Assembly: GCA_032358255.1 (NCBI GenBank)
Contig: JAULBX010004666.1
Coordinates: forward strand, 62,001 to 126,000
From: Heterotrichella gracilis
Lineage: Eukaryota; Sar; Xanthophyceae; Tribonematales; Xanthonemataceae
Reading direction: 5' to 3'
Length of the DNA: 64,000 nt
Shown here one piece after another: positions 1-13,026 of the stretch. Position 1 is the stretch's first letter; each line of letters starts with the position of its first letter. Both the position numbers and the translations under genes were made by a program. The notes under the pieces are model-generated. The model was not told where the DNA came from. It made no database searches and was given only the letters and a program-made list of their open reading frames with translations.

Positions 1-924
1 GATCAGCCAAGTTGGACGACCCTCAACCCTGAAGTTCAACTCAACCCCAAACTATGCATCGCCATAGCTATTGGCTGTATTCTACGCCAAGCAGCTCTAA
101 ACATGGTTGCACAGTGCCTTCGATTGGACACGTCAAACAGTGCACGTAGCAAAGCTCATCATGCTGGGCTAAAACACGCAAAGACCCATTGGACCACATT
201 GCACCCATCTACAGCATACCGTGTACACGCTCCACCACCCTTGTCAGCCAAAGGGCACCTGTGTGCCATAGGGTATTCTAGCTGACAGAGTTCAGCAGTG
301 CAGCGAGCAGCACAGCACACTCAACCACATCTGCACAAAAATTGCTGGCTGGCACTGCATGCTCATCATCCCCACCCTCCCCCCGCACCAGCATTGACAA
401 CTGTAGCATTGACAACTGACCAAAACCCTGGCCCACCCCACCCCACCTGGGCCCTCAGCCCTTGCAACTGACAGAGCAGCAACCCTAACCCTGGTGAGAA
501 AACCCCAACTCACATGAACTTCAAACATGCGGTGGCGGGGCTACCCTGAGCAAGAGCACCCCCCCTCCGGTGGTGCCCTAAGTCCTTAACCCCTTGGGAC
601 CGCAGAAGAGACCTACGACCCTCACGCATGCCCTCGCCCGCCAGATGAAAACCCTGAGAGAACCCCTTTGGGCGCTGTGGTAACGCGCCACCCCAATCGT
701 AACCTTCCAACCCCTCCCCCCACATGGTGTCGCTGCACCCCCTTCATTCACAACCAGGTACATGACACCAGCACAGCGCATGGTATGGATGTGGCTAAGC
801 ACTGGATGGGCAGTGCTGTGAGTCATTGGCACGCACCCATTGCCATATGTCTGATCCGACAGCAGACTTTCAGATGTTGTCCCGCTTTACCCCTCTCGCA
901 CCCCGCTAACCCCCTCCTCTCCCT
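1..924. other. Intergenic, 3' flank of the USP10-like gene
   Basis: No convincing coding sequence on either strand. The open frames here are short, lack recognisable motifs and have no consistent splice context. The stretch contains C-rich and CA-rich sequence and one short telomere-like run near 482-492. It probably holds the 3' UTR of the minus-strand deubiquitinase gene ending at 925. Confidence 0.6.
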
Positions 925-3900
925 TCACCCAGTCCGCTTGCTGCTTGCGTTGAGCTGGTAGAACAGCAGGTAGGCCTTGGCATGCAGCACGTCGTTCAGG
1001 CTGGCGCGCGTGACGTGCTCATCGTTGAAGTGCAGCCAGGTACCGTCGGGCTGCAGGCAGTGCGCGGTGTAGTGGCCCGAGGCGGGGTTTTTGCCGTGGT
1101 GGCTCACCGCCGCAACCAGGCTGTAGTCCGCGCCGCTGCGCTTCATGGGGCAGGAGTCCGCCAGCCATGCCGGCTGGAGCCTGCGGGTGGATGGTGGGTG
1201 GGGGTGAGGGTGCGGGTGGGTGGAGGTTGGGGAGTGAGGGTGCATGGGTGGGTGCGTGGTTCAGGCGAGGCGAGCAGTGTATGTAAGTGTTCTGAAATTG
1301 TTTGAATTTCAAAAGAAATTTCCTATACTTTACTGCTTTACTAATATTCAATTCAATCCATTTTTTGTCTGCTTTCTTGTTTCCTAATTAAAGTCCTTCA
1401 AAATCTTGCCTAGTATCTTATCACTATAGACATGATGTCAACATGACACAATCATTCTTCTACAATTCCATTGCAAAGGCACCCTACACACCGGAATAAT
1501 CCACTTACTTGAGCGATGTCCCGAATCGTATCTGCTTGTGCAGCTTGCCCGCGCCTGTTGTGTACGTGAACCTCATGAGGTGCAGCACCAGGGTGTGTGG
1601 CAGGTGCAGCAGCTGCACGCGCTTCTCGGCTGTCACACCCTCGCTGCCCTCGCTCACCTTGTAGCCTGGGGGAGAGTGATGGGTGTTCAGTACTGGTGAG
1701 AGGAATGGTGGAATATAAACTACAGATAATAAGAGGGGATGTCACCAGCGCATTTGTTTGCGAAGTAGTGCAACTGGCAGTGCAGAGTGTGTGCATTGCA
1801 GGAACGGGGGTGCTGGTCCACCGCCTTTTACACCTCCACCTCCACACCCTCGCACCCTGCACCCTCCCTGTGTCCCTGACCTGCGCACCACCAGCACCAC
1901 CCCCCACCTTTACCACCCCCCGCGTGGCCTCCTATCCACCCCATCCACACCCACTCCCTTATCAGTTAATAAATTACCACCCCCTCACCGTGTATTCTCT
2001 CCGTCTGCGTGAGCTGCGTCAGCGCGTCCTCAATGCTGTTCACCCGATCGTGGTTGATGCTCAGGTGCAGGCAGCTGAAGCGCTCAACGGTGGCGCTGTC
2101 AGGGGCGCTGCGGGCCTGAACAGGAGGCGGGGTGGGTTGGGATTAGTGGATAAATAACAATTTATTGGACAACATTTGGATTTTTACTTTTTCAAATCCT
2201 TCGCTGAGGGCAAGCCTCACTTGCCACATTCATCCCTCAGCGTCGCCTGCGCATGTGTGCGCAGGACCAATCCCCAGGACACATCTATACCTTGCTTGCA
2301 AAACTTTATTCCATTCCATCAGCGCACACACCACAAGTTCAGCCTGCTTGTGCTCGCCAAATTTGTGATACGTGCGCATGTGTGCAGCCACTCATGAGCG
2401 CATACCTTGACCACAGATCTCAGGCTGCCCCCAAAGATTGCGCTGGCCAGGCTGCGCTGCGCTGACACCTCCTCAGCCACGCGCGTCTTGGCGGTGCGCT
2501 GCCGGCGACCAACCTCAAGCCACACGTCTGTCGGGGCCGCGGCGGGGGCGGGGCTGGAGGCGGAGTTGGAGGTGCCTGCAGGATGGGAGTGGGTGTGGTG
2601 TGGGCGCTAGGTGTGAATGCTAGGCGTGGGCGCACACTTGGGACCATTGGGGAATTCCATCCCCTTTCAGAAACCAACAAGGCACTGGGATGCAAATGGA
2701 TTTCTTTTTACACACGAAAACAAACAAAATTGTCCCAATAAGTAAAAAGCAAAGAATGGACCCACTCCACATGCCTCCCTCCCCCTGAGCGCCACCAGCT
2801 CCTTTAATTAACAGATATAAGTGAGTTTTGCTACACAACAGTACAGTTTACAAAGAATGGAGTCTCCATCCAACCTCTCCCAACCCCGCACCTGCCTCCC
2901 TGCCCCTGAGCGCCACCAGCTCCTGGTGCGCCCCATCCAGCAGGTGCGTGAGGAACAGCTGCGCATCCTCCTGCTCACGCACTGGGGGGGCGGAGGGGCC
3001 AGCCAGGCGGGAGGCAAGGGAGGGGGTGGAGCCAGCAGGGGGCTGCGGGGGTGGGGTGGGGTGGGGCTGTGAGCGGACTGTTGTGTTGGCCGATAGCTAG
3101 CAAGGGGAGTGGGCACCGTTGGGATTCATTATAATGTTAATACATGCGTAACACACATCAGGGCCTTGCCACAACACAGCTGTGTGGGCAACAGTGACTG
3201 CTCGCGTGGCAGTATTTATGGACATGAAGCTAGCAAAGAGAGTGGGGATAGGATTGTGTCTGTACTACATGACTTCAGTGGTGCTTAAATGCCTGTGGAA
3301 AAACCTTAGCAATCATGCTTTCTGTGCATGGTGCACGTCCAGTGGTGCTGCAGCGCTCAGCAAAAGTTTCTTATCATTGTTTGATCAATGTATATTTATG
3401 TTTGAAAACATCACCGCGCTGCATGCCGCAAAGCATTGTACATACCGCCCATGTCCCAGACGCACCCAAACATCCCACTCCTCCCGCACAACCCACCACT
3501 TGTCCCACCCCCCTAACTCACTGCTGCGGTGCCAGTATCTTGTGTGACACCCTACACATTCACCCCCACACCCTACTCTAATGCCTCTAATACCAACACC
3601 ATCTGCTCCTGTAGCAACCACGCTTCCATCTGAGCAGCCCTCACCACTGCACGTACCTTTGGCTGCGCCTGCGGCTGCGGGCTGAACGCATTGACAATCG
3701 CCATGAGAGCCAGGGGGGTAAGGGGGGAGCCGCCAAGCTGGGCAAGGCGGGCGTGACCCTGCAGGGAGGGGAAATTGCACTTAGTGTGAGGGGATGGCAA
3801 TGGAGACACCACCTGTTTGCCTGCTACTTTGCCCATAAAAAAAGCAGACAGTAATTCTCAGACAGTAATTGTGCAGCCCCACATGGATGTCACGTATTTG

Positions 3901-6900
3901 CAATGGGTTGTATTAGCGTCTCCCTTCATCATCGTGAAAGCTTTTCAACTATATTCCATGATTTAGTGTTATATTTTCCTTGATGGGCCCCCAATAAAGG
4001 CATGCAAGATATGGGCATGGCCAGGTGCCGACACGCAAAGCATGCAAAACCACAAACTATTTCCACCCTTTTCCCCAGCGTTCCTCACATTTGCTCCCTC
4101 CGCCTGCCCCCCCACGTGCGCCTCCTCCTCCATTGGCTTCAGCTCAGCAGCCAGGCCTGCCAGTGCGGTGAGGGTGGGGTGGTGCTGCGCATCCAGGCGG
4201 GGGGAGGCGGTGGCAAGGGTGGCCATGAGGTGGCAGAAGGGGGCGGAGGACATCAGGGCCTGCGGGGTGGTGGTGGAGTGGGCGGGTGAGCGGGTGAGGC
4301 GGGTGGATGAGTGGTCAGACTGCATGAGGTGTCAGGAGACGAGGGCCATGGCGCATGGGGCTGTGCTGACATATGCACATGGCACTACAATGGCAGCTGG
4401 CAAGCAGTTTGCACAAATGGACCGAAGTGCAATTCCCCAGCCATGCACTAACTGCGAGTAATGCATGTAGCACAATGTGAGGTACCATTCCCTCCCAAGT
4501 ACTACCCCGCAAATGCAGCATATGCGTGCGTGCATGTGGACCACTACAGCTGCGCTGCACCCACCCCCTGCCTCACCCACCTGCGCTATGGAATTCACAA
4601 AGCACGTGTTCCCTGTGTTGATCATCCCCCTGGGCTGCCACCGCGAGTGCAGGCCCGCGAGGGAGGTGGGGTCAACCGCACGGCACAGGGCGGACAGGGC
4701 GGCGGCAACCTGCGGAAAGGGTGGGGTGGTGAATGCGGGCAGGAGGGTATTTTTCAGTTGACACGGGAAGGGAAGGGACCAGCATGGCACATGTCTGCAG
4801 TGGCCGCCGGCAAAATGTTTTGATTAGGAGGGCGCAGGAGGGGTGCAGGGCGACTGCACAGCAGGGCACGCGTATGGTGATGGTGATGTGGCAGCCCTCA
4901 TGGCAAGTGATTACAGTGTAGACAGTACGCCCGTCCCCCATCAAGTATCCACGCAGCCCCATTGTATGTGTCTCTGCCTCGAAGCACCCTTTGGCTCCCA
5001 CATGGCCTGGCACCACAGACACTGCACCCTAAACCCTAAAATGAATAATGATCCTACACCCCGACCCATGTCCCACCGGAATCTAAACCCTAACCCTAAA
5101 CCCTAACCCATGCCCCACCTGCTCGTCCTGGTCTTGAGCTGACGTGGAGGGCTGTGCTGGGGGCTCAACGGGGGTGGGCGCAGGCGCAGCATCACCATCC
5201 GCCACCTCGCCCGCATCGCTTGGCGTGGGTGACGGCGCCGCATCCCCACTCGCCACCTCAGCCGCATCACTTGGCTCAGGAGCAGGTGGTGCGGGAGCAG
5301 GTGGTGCAGCAGCTGGAGGCGCGGGGGCAGGGGGTGTGTGGGCGGGGGGCGCGGGGCTAGGGACTGGGGCCGCATCACCCACAACCACCCCATTTGCCTC
5401 CCCTTCAGGGGCCACATAGGAGGTGGTGCCGGTGGGTACCACACTGCCCGCATCCCCCGCAGCCTCAACCACAGCCGGCCAGCATGATTTGGTACTGTCA
5501 TGGACATCCGCGGGGAGAGGGGTGGCTGGCGGGTGGGGGTCCGAGGCGGGGGGTGCGGGTGTGGCGGCAGGGGGTGGGGGGCTGGCGGGCGCGGCGCTCC
5601 GTGAGTGTGGTCGAGGCTCCCGGTGGTCAAAGTCCCTGCTGCGATCCCTGCCGTCCCGCCTGTCATCACGCCTGTCATCACGCCTGTCCCTGCATGGGTC
5701 ACGGTGATGTTCATGAGCCAATAGTTTTGTCTTGGATGTCTTCCAAAATTTACAAAATCCTTCCGCAAAGCGGCGGGGTTTCATCATTTGTGAGTAAGCA
5801 CGATCCTCTTCTGGTCCTGCATACAAAGGTTGGCTGTGGCGGTCCTCCCTGTCTAGCGCTTAGGGCTCATGGGCGCATTCTCCAGGGCTGACACCTTCCC
5901 AATAGCCTTGTCTATAGCCAAGCAGATGGGGCAACACAATCAGAAGCCATCCTTGCTTTGCATAAAGTTTGAAGGCCACGACCCACCCCCCACCCGGCTT
6001 CATCCCAACCCACCTGAAATTCATCCCATCTCTCCCCCTGCCCCTCCCTCGCTCCGTGCGCTCCCCGCGGCCCCCGTAGCGCCCTCCTACAAAGCTGGCG
6101 CCTGCCGCGGCCTGCACGGAAGGGGGCCACCGTGGTCACGACCCACTTACAAGGGAGAAAGAACACAGGAGGTAGAAAAGAAGAATATGCTTTTTTTCAA
6201 GTGTGGGGGCACACCACTGGTCAGACCCCTCCCTGAACCAGGCGTGTCCCAGACTGTCCACCTGCAAGGGTTTGCAAGGGTTTTACCCAGAACCCTAAAC
6301 CCTCAACAACCACACCAGCCTGCAATGACACACCCCACCAAACATGCCGCACTTAAGAAACCTACAGCTCTAAGCCCTACTGCGCCTACACCCCCCAACC
6401 TTTGCTTGTTGGCTGGGCAGCAGCTGCGGCGGCCTGTGGCGGATGGGGGGTGCCTGCACAGGCTTGTCGGCAGTCGCGCGTGCCATGGCGGCCCAGGATT
6501 TGGGGCCAGAGGGGATGGGCAATGCAGGGGGGGAGGCTGGCGCTGCGGCATAAGGGGAAGCATGGGGTTGAGGGGGGATGTGCGCGCCAAGGGAGGACAG
6601 CACATGCATTGGTCTCATGGGCTCGCAACTAGCCATCAACATAGCTAGCCACGCTCCTCGATGTGCTTTCTAAACTCGAAAACAGAGATGCATTACGAAG
6701 GTATCACAATGGGTGGGTGCAGCAACTGTCCATCAACACAGCTAGTCAGCCGCATAGTATTGGAATGGAGACTCGTAAAAGGATTTTTAATAATGGATGC
6801 AGGGAATATGCATTTTGGGGTTGGCACAGGCTTTACTCCCTTTCATATACAAAATTCCGAAGCTTTAAAATCTGGCTAGATCCCTGGCCCTACCTGGTGC

Positions 6901-9900
6901 CTCTGCTGCTGGCTGCTCCGCCTCCTTAGACGCAGCTGCTGGGGCCTCTACAACAGGCGCCTCAGCCACCGGCGCATCTACTACAGGCGCCGCAGCCACC
7001 GGCGCCTCAACCACAGGTGTCTCTGCCACTGGTGTCTCTGCCACAGGCGCTTCTACCACCGGCGCCTCAGGTGTGTGCGTGGTGGCCGGGGCAGCCAGCT
7101 CCGAGGGAGGGGCAGGGGCTGGCTCAGGGGCTGGTTCGGTGGGTGGTGTGGGTGGTGGTGGTGCGACAGGGGCAGGTGCAAGTGGCGTGATCACCACTGG
7201 GACCGCTGCTGGTGGGGGTGAGGGCTGCCGCTCTGGTAGTGGTGGTGCTGATGGTGCCGTTGGGGCCGCTGCCGGGGCCGCCTGTTGTCGTTGCTGCTGC
7301 TGCTGCTGTTGGTGGTGATGATGTTGTTGGTGTTGTTGTTGCTGCTGTTGTTGTTGTATGTGGTGCATGTGGTGCTGGTCTTGTGCTTGCTGCAGCAGGG
7401 AGGCCTCCAGGTGCTCTGAGGGGAGGGAGAGGAGGGAAGGGGGTCAAACACATGCCCCAGCGCAGAAAGTCAGTGATTGACAGTCCTGAAGCCAGCCCAG
7501 CCCAGCCCATGCCATGCCATGCATTGTTCAGCAGAGGTGTCAACGCAGTGCAGGGGTACATGTGCACACCGCGGGGCCTAGCAGCTAGGAGACGGCCAGG
7601 CACGAATGTGGTGCAACAGGGCAAACTGACTCAAGCTTCAGCGAGTGGGCGGACTTGTAAATGCATCCCCAGTGAAATGCACGCAGGCATCTATGCACAT
7701 GCACATCAAACGCTCATATCTGCATCCACTTGTCTACTGGCCCTCAATTGTAGCTTTTGTGCAAAGTCAAGGAACCACACAGTACCCATGGCAGGCTCCC
7801 CAAGTATGTGCGTATGTATGTGTGCGTGTGCCCAACGCCCCTCTGCCCGCCTACCATGCTCTACACCCTACCTGCTGTGAGGATGGACGGGTGGGGGGGT
7901 GGCCCACCGGGGCCATAGTGCTGGCCATGTGGTGGCGGGCCGGCGGGTGGGTAGTGGTGCTGCTGCCCCATGCGCCCCTCAGGCATCTGCGCGTGGGGAG
8001 GAAGGGGCCCGGGGGGGTAGGCGCCGCCTGGCGGGTGCATGGGGTAGGGGGGGTGCAGTCCTCCTGAGCAAGGGGAGCACACACACTTAGCCACACAGCG
8101 GTAAACAGCGGTGGTAGGAAGGGTGCGCACTCCCTACACCAGCACTGCTGAAAGTTAGCAGCCAGCCAGTGGCAGGGGTGGAGAATGGGGCGTGCAGCCA
8201 AGTGGGGTGTGAATCATCCTGCCTGGGAGAGCAATTTGCAGTCGTGTGGGATGTGCATGTCGTATTATGCCAACTGCACATGCACATGAACTAAGAGGGC
8301 GCGCCTTTCTTGTGGCATGTAATCACCCATGACTCATATATCCCCCAAACCCTTTCTCCCCTGCGATCATCTGTGCCTGTACCCCGCACCTTGCATGCCC
8401 GGTGGCGGCCGCTGGCCCTGCATGAGCGCCTGTGAGAATGGCATTGCGCCTGGGGGAGGGTGGAAGTCAGGGTGCGGTGGGGGGCGGAAGTCAGGGTGGG
8501 GTGGATAGTGGAAGTTGATGGCTGGGGGCCCGGGGGTTGTTGGCGGTACACCGGTGGGCGGCACGCTACCAAACTGGAGCACCTGGGGGCCTGCAGGGGG
8601 TGGTGGAGGGTGAGGGATGTGGGGGTGGGGAGGGGGCGTGTCTAGGGGGCACACGGGGGGGTGCTGGAGGGTGAAAGGTTGTGCGACCAAGGTGGCAAGG
8701 GCAGGGGAACGGCAACACGCCAGTGCCTGATATAGGCTACTCGTGCACCAAAGCGTAGCCTCTCCTGCCATTGACAACCTTGTAGACGCACTAGGCCATG
8801 GCAAGGACGATGCTGAGGCACCCCACCTTGACGTTGGGACACAGTAACCCCAGAGTAGTTTGTGGCTAGGAGCCGAAGGTTGGGCTCACCTACCTGCCAA
8901 GTAGTTTCGAAAGGCCTGCGACTGCTCGAGCCTATTGAAAGTTCTCTGCAAGAGGCCCTAGCAGCTGCAGGGACTTTCCCACTATTTGGCAGGTAGGCGA
9001 GGCCAACCTTTAGGCTCCTAGCTCCACTTTGGTGGTTGAGTGTGTTTTGGTGCCACTTGGGTCGAGTGTGCTTACAACTATAACATTCCCAAGAAAGACT
9101 AGACAACATAATAAAAAACGTGTATATATGATATAATGAACATATGTAGTTTTATTTTAACAACCAATAGCAAGTAAGAACCCCTGGGCTGTGGAAGGCC
9201 GTACCTGTTTGGTCGATGGGTGGGTAGGACATGTGTGGCATCATCATGGGGGGTGGGGCGCCGGGAGGGGGGCGGAAGTGAGGAGGGGGGATGCCTGGCG
9301 GGGGGGCCATGTGGTGCAAGGGGGGGTAGGCATTGGGAGGGGGCGGGACCAGACTGCCAGGGGCTGGTGGACCAGGGGGTGGGTGTGGAGGGGGTCCGGT
9401 GGGGAGGGGAGCCACCGGCGCTGGTGGTGGTTCTGTGTGGGTGGTGGGTGTGGGTCCCTCCGGCTGTGGTGGTGCCTGTATGTGTGGTGGGGGGTGTGCA
9501 AGCCCCGATGGTGCTGGGGTGGTGGAAGGCGGCGCCAACCCCGGCAGCGGTCCGGTGGTGCTGGTGGTGGCGATGGGGTGTGGGTCTCCACCGGTGGTGC
9601 CTGGCTGCTCCTTAGCCTCGACCATGTCTGGTGCAGGTGTGGGTGCGGGTACAGGTGTGGGTGCGACCTCAGGTACCTCTTTCCTCCCCTCCGATGCTGT
9701 GACGCCCACCTCCCCCCCTGGCGCAGGTGCGGACTCAGCGGTAGGCACCGCCTTGGGCGAGCGCTTGGTGATGGGCATGAACTGAGAGGGGCACAGCGGG
9801 CTGTTTAGGGTTTAGGGTTTGGGCACACCGCATGGGCACGCCAGCGGGTGGTGGTGGTTGGCAGCACAGCGCCATGCCCCCAGAAAAAGCTCAACAAACA

Positions 9901-12203
9901 TGCGTTGCCGTGGCTCAACCCCAAACCCTGAACCCTCAACCCTAACCTAGAAATTGTCACTAGACTGACACGTGGCAAAGGTGTGTTCTGGTGCCAAGAG
10001 CCTAGCGTCATGTGCATAGCATGGCGAGTACATGCCCACGACCATCAGCCTCCATCCCCCCACCTTTTGTTGTTGCACTGGTGGTGCCTCTGCTTTGGCC
10101 CCGGCCACCCTGCCAGGCGCACCCGCCGCCCCTGCCAGGCGCTGCGCATAGGTGGGGCCGCTGCCACCCCAGGCGGCGGGGGCGGCGGGGGCGGGGGCGG
10201 AGGGTGGTGTCCCTGGTCCCTTGGCCTGTGGTGCACACGGGGTGGTCGTGAGTGCAGGTGGGTGGTTGGTTGGGCCAACCCGTGTAAGCAGGGGATTTGT
10301 ATGAGTCGCAGCTGGCAAAATTCTTGGGCTATTGATACTACAGAGTCTGATGCCAAGGCCCCAAAGCTGTTACACATGCACGTGCGTGGTCAAGGTAGGC
10401 TATGTACCATAACCTCGCTCGCCACATAGCCTATGTCGCGGTGTGCGGCCTGTATCGCACCTGGGGCTGGGTGGGCGCCACTGGCACAGGCGGGCGCTGC
10501 TGCTGCTGCTGGCGCTGCGGTTGGCGCTGCTGCTGCGGCTGTTGTTGCTGCTGCGATGTGGCGGTAGCGGGGCTGGTGCTCGGGGCGGGTTTACCACCGT
10601 GGCCCAGCACCTGGAGGGGGGTGGGGGGTGTTGTGCAAGGGTAGTGGGGGAAAGTTGGTGTGCAGGAGAAGGTGCAGGGTTCCAAAAGAGCCACGGCCCA
10701 CACGAGACGTGTGCACGCAGAGAATCCGGTGGATCATCAACGGGGTGCGGTATGGTGTGGCGTGGTATGGTGTGGCCACCACTGCCTGTGCTCCTGCTGG
10801 CTGTTGCTCCTGTGGGTGAAAGCAGCAGGCTATAAGCAGAATACCTCTGCCTGAGGAAGGTATCAGTGCAGAAGAATTTGTGCAAGAGGGTTTAGTGCTG
10901 AGCACCCTTGGACCCACCCACCTTGGCGCCGCGCATACCAGGCCGACTGCTATTTGGCTGGAATGCAAGTGACTAGCTAAACACACTGGCCCCCACCTGC
11001 ATCCCGCTGGTGGTCGAAGGCTGGCCTGCACGCGTCACTGCCGGGGACCGGGGGGGCGGGGGGCCGGGGACAGAAGGCACAGCCACCACCACGCGGGGCT
11101 TGCTCTGGGTGTTGCTGTAGCCGCCCCCCCTGCCCCCCGAACCCCTGCCGCCCCCCCTGCCCCCCCCACCACCGCCACCGCCGCCACCGTGGCGCGAGTA
11201 GGGTGGGCGGTTGTCGTCGCCTGCCTGTTGCGAGCCCTGTGGGGGAGTGGGGGGTGTCAGCGGGTGTGTGGCACCACCGCTTCACAGGGTGTGGGGGCAA
11301 GGGATGATAGTTAATAGGGCGCCAGTGGCAATAGATGGGGTGCAAACGGCGTGGGGTGCAACTATAAACTTCAGACCGTGTAGCTCGGCCATGTGCAAAC
11401 CGCGCTTCTTGTCTGGGCTGGCACAAGGTCTGCACTATGGGTTGACGGACAATGCATGCATAAACCACATGGAGTTTTGGGCCCCCTAAACTGTAATAGG
11501 GGAAACCAACGTCAGTGTCAAGGTCAGGCACTGGTGCAGCAAGAGCCGATATCAACCACCAAGAGCACTTGCGGTAATCGAAAAGGGTGAAGCGAGTTGG
11601 TAGCCACTGTGTCTTAACAGCAATGGTGTGCACGGAAACCACAACTGCGCTGCATTGCGTTGGCTTAAAGTGTCTCGTTACAACAGCATCACACCGTTGG
11701 CACAGTAGCCAGGAGATGAGAGAAAATCAGACCGCGGCGCCGCTCAACAACCGACACTCACTAGTGCAAGGCAAACGAGGCACCAGCAATATTGGGCAGA
11801 CCGTAGGCATCTCCCAGGAATGACAGTAGATCCAACGGTAATAACAGGAGAATCGAGGTGGCCCTGTGGCGCTACTTTGCTTCACGAGCACAGCAGAACT
11901 TGTAGGGGTATCCGCGCAGGCGTGCAAGAGCCTCGGCAAAGTACCTCTTGGTGCAAGCACTATGCCTCACTTCTGTGTGCATGCATCCGTGACCAGACTG
12001 ATAAACCACGCGTGCACATAAAGCCACGGCTCCACTCAACAATGCTGAAGCCGTAAAGGACACAAGGGTGCACTCGATCGACAACTATTGGCCTTGGATA
12101 GATACAACACAGGGGTGCGAGTGCCTACCTGCCGCCCCCTGTTGTACCCTCCTCTGTCGCTGGACCGCTGGTGGTCGCCATCCCGGGGGGGTCTATCCGC
12201 CAT
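925..12203 (-). CDS. USP10-like ubiquitin carboxyl-terminal hydrolase with long RGG/Q/P-rich N-terminus
   Basis: Peptidase C19 cysteine protease that removes ubiquitin. My 19-exon model (high to low): 12203-12129, 11236-10997, 10610-10461, 10225-10064, 9781-9205, 8590-8390, 8063-7872, 7415-6894, 6542-6400, 6111-6014, 5689-5119, 4709-4581, 4259-4089, 3758-3657, 3042-2892, 2575-2406, 2115-1989, 1665-1509, 1180-925; all phases agree, about 1397 residues. Catalytic domain is residues 978-1397: Cys box GMINTGNTCFVNS (Cys about 1013), REQEDAQLFL, IFGGSLRSVV, LVLHLMRF, and His box ASGHYTAH (His about 1349) with following FND. Block order and the KSWAAM motif (721-726) match human USP10 (798 aa). The first 977 residues are low complexity: RGG box (about 42-65), poly-Q/H (about 553-580), PV-E-A repeats, a second RG patch (764-786) and a DRRDD stretch. 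The catalytic assignment is strong; joining all upstream exons to it rests on phase alone. Confidence 0.88.
5027..5109. repeat. Interstitial telomere-like repeats (CCCTAAA/CCCTAA) in an intron
   Basis: Two clusters of CCCTAAA and CCCTAA units (5027-5040 and 5083-5109) lie just inside the intron that follows exon 5689-5119 of the USP10-like gene. The unit matches the plant-type telomere repeat TTTAGGG on the minus strand. Confidence 0.8.
8836..9046. repeat. Large imperfect fold-back (hairpin) inside a USP10-like gene intron
   Basis: Within the intron between exons 9781-9205 and 8590-8390, the sequence folds back on itself. The left arm, about 8866-8936, is closely matched by the reverse complement of about 8945-9018. 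For example CACCTACCTGCCAAGTAGT at 8887-8905 pairs with ACTATTTGGCAGGTAGGCG at 8981-8999. Weaker pairing extends outward to about 8836 and 9046. The loop is only about 8-15 bases. This could be a MITE-like element or a small-RNA precursor; sequence alone does not decide. Confidence 0.75.
9804..9823. repeat. Interstitial telomere-like repeat (TTTAGGG x2 plus TTTGGG)
   Basis: Two TTTAGGG units and one degenerate unit lie in an intron of the USP10-like gene, about 20 bases from the acceptor of exon 9781-9205. A related degenerate CCCTAAC/CCCTGAAC run lies at about 9920-9947 in the same intron. Confidence 0.75.
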
Positions 12204-13026
12204 CGGGTCAATGCCTGTTCCTATGTCTGCATCTTGAACGGAAACAGCTGGGGTGGAGTGCACTGGTTGCGCACGATAGCGTGTTGTGGGTACCAAGGTA
12301 GGGGTCCTGGTACACTTATTCGGTGGTAAGTGGGTTGAGGAACTGCCCGTCGCTGTGCTAAGCTTCAAGCTGCTGTGGATACAACAATATTGCCTGCTGA
12401 TCCTGCGCATGATCTGTTTCTTTGATGGAAGGGCCCCAATTCGTCCTTACTAAAAGGCTCTAGCCTTGCGGCGGGGAAGAGCAAAAAGCGGTACTGCAAC
12501 GTTACATGGACGGGGAGGAACTAAGACCGCATGTGGGCATGCTGCACCAGCGCAGAACCCACCGGGGCCCCAAGGGAAGCACGTGGTAGCATATTGTATA
12601 TTGATACCCCGGGCTGTGCATGCATTGTCGGTCAGGCTAGGCAATGGGAGAAGCTCATGCCAGGTTTCCCGGGATTGCGTCCAGCGGTGGATTTCCACTG
12701 GTTAGTGCTAACAAGACCAGGACCAAGCTGTGCAGCGTGTGGGAAATGATACCATCTGAGGTCTGGTGTATTGTACAGAGAGAGCCTGAGGTGCGTGGGT
12801 CAAACTCAAGTGACAGGTGGCAAGTTTATTGGATGTACAAGCACGTCCATACGATGCTGCAAGACATCTCATCAGCCATGCCTGGTCTTCATCATTATAG
12901 GGTTGACTGCTGCAGACCTGGCGGATAATTTTTGGAGAATTGGTGGTCAGATGCCTTTGCCGCTGCAGCAGCTGCCGCCGGGGCACACTGAAGGTTGTGC
13001 ATCGCCCCCTGTCTTCACCGCTCCCT
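12204..13026. other. Intergenic: 3' flank of the Myb/SANT gene and upstream region of the USP10-like gene
   Basis: No supported coding sequence. Both neighbours are on the minus strand, so this must contain the 3' UTR of the SANT gene and the promoter and 5' UTR of the deubiquitinase. No clear TATA box or other element could be assigned. Confidence 0.55.

Noticed and set aside
5083-5826. Reading this stretch as a complete 247-residue protein
   Set aside because: Splice signals at 5689 and 5119 and the phase of neighbouring exons show it is one internal exon of the USP10-like gene with intron sequence on both sides.
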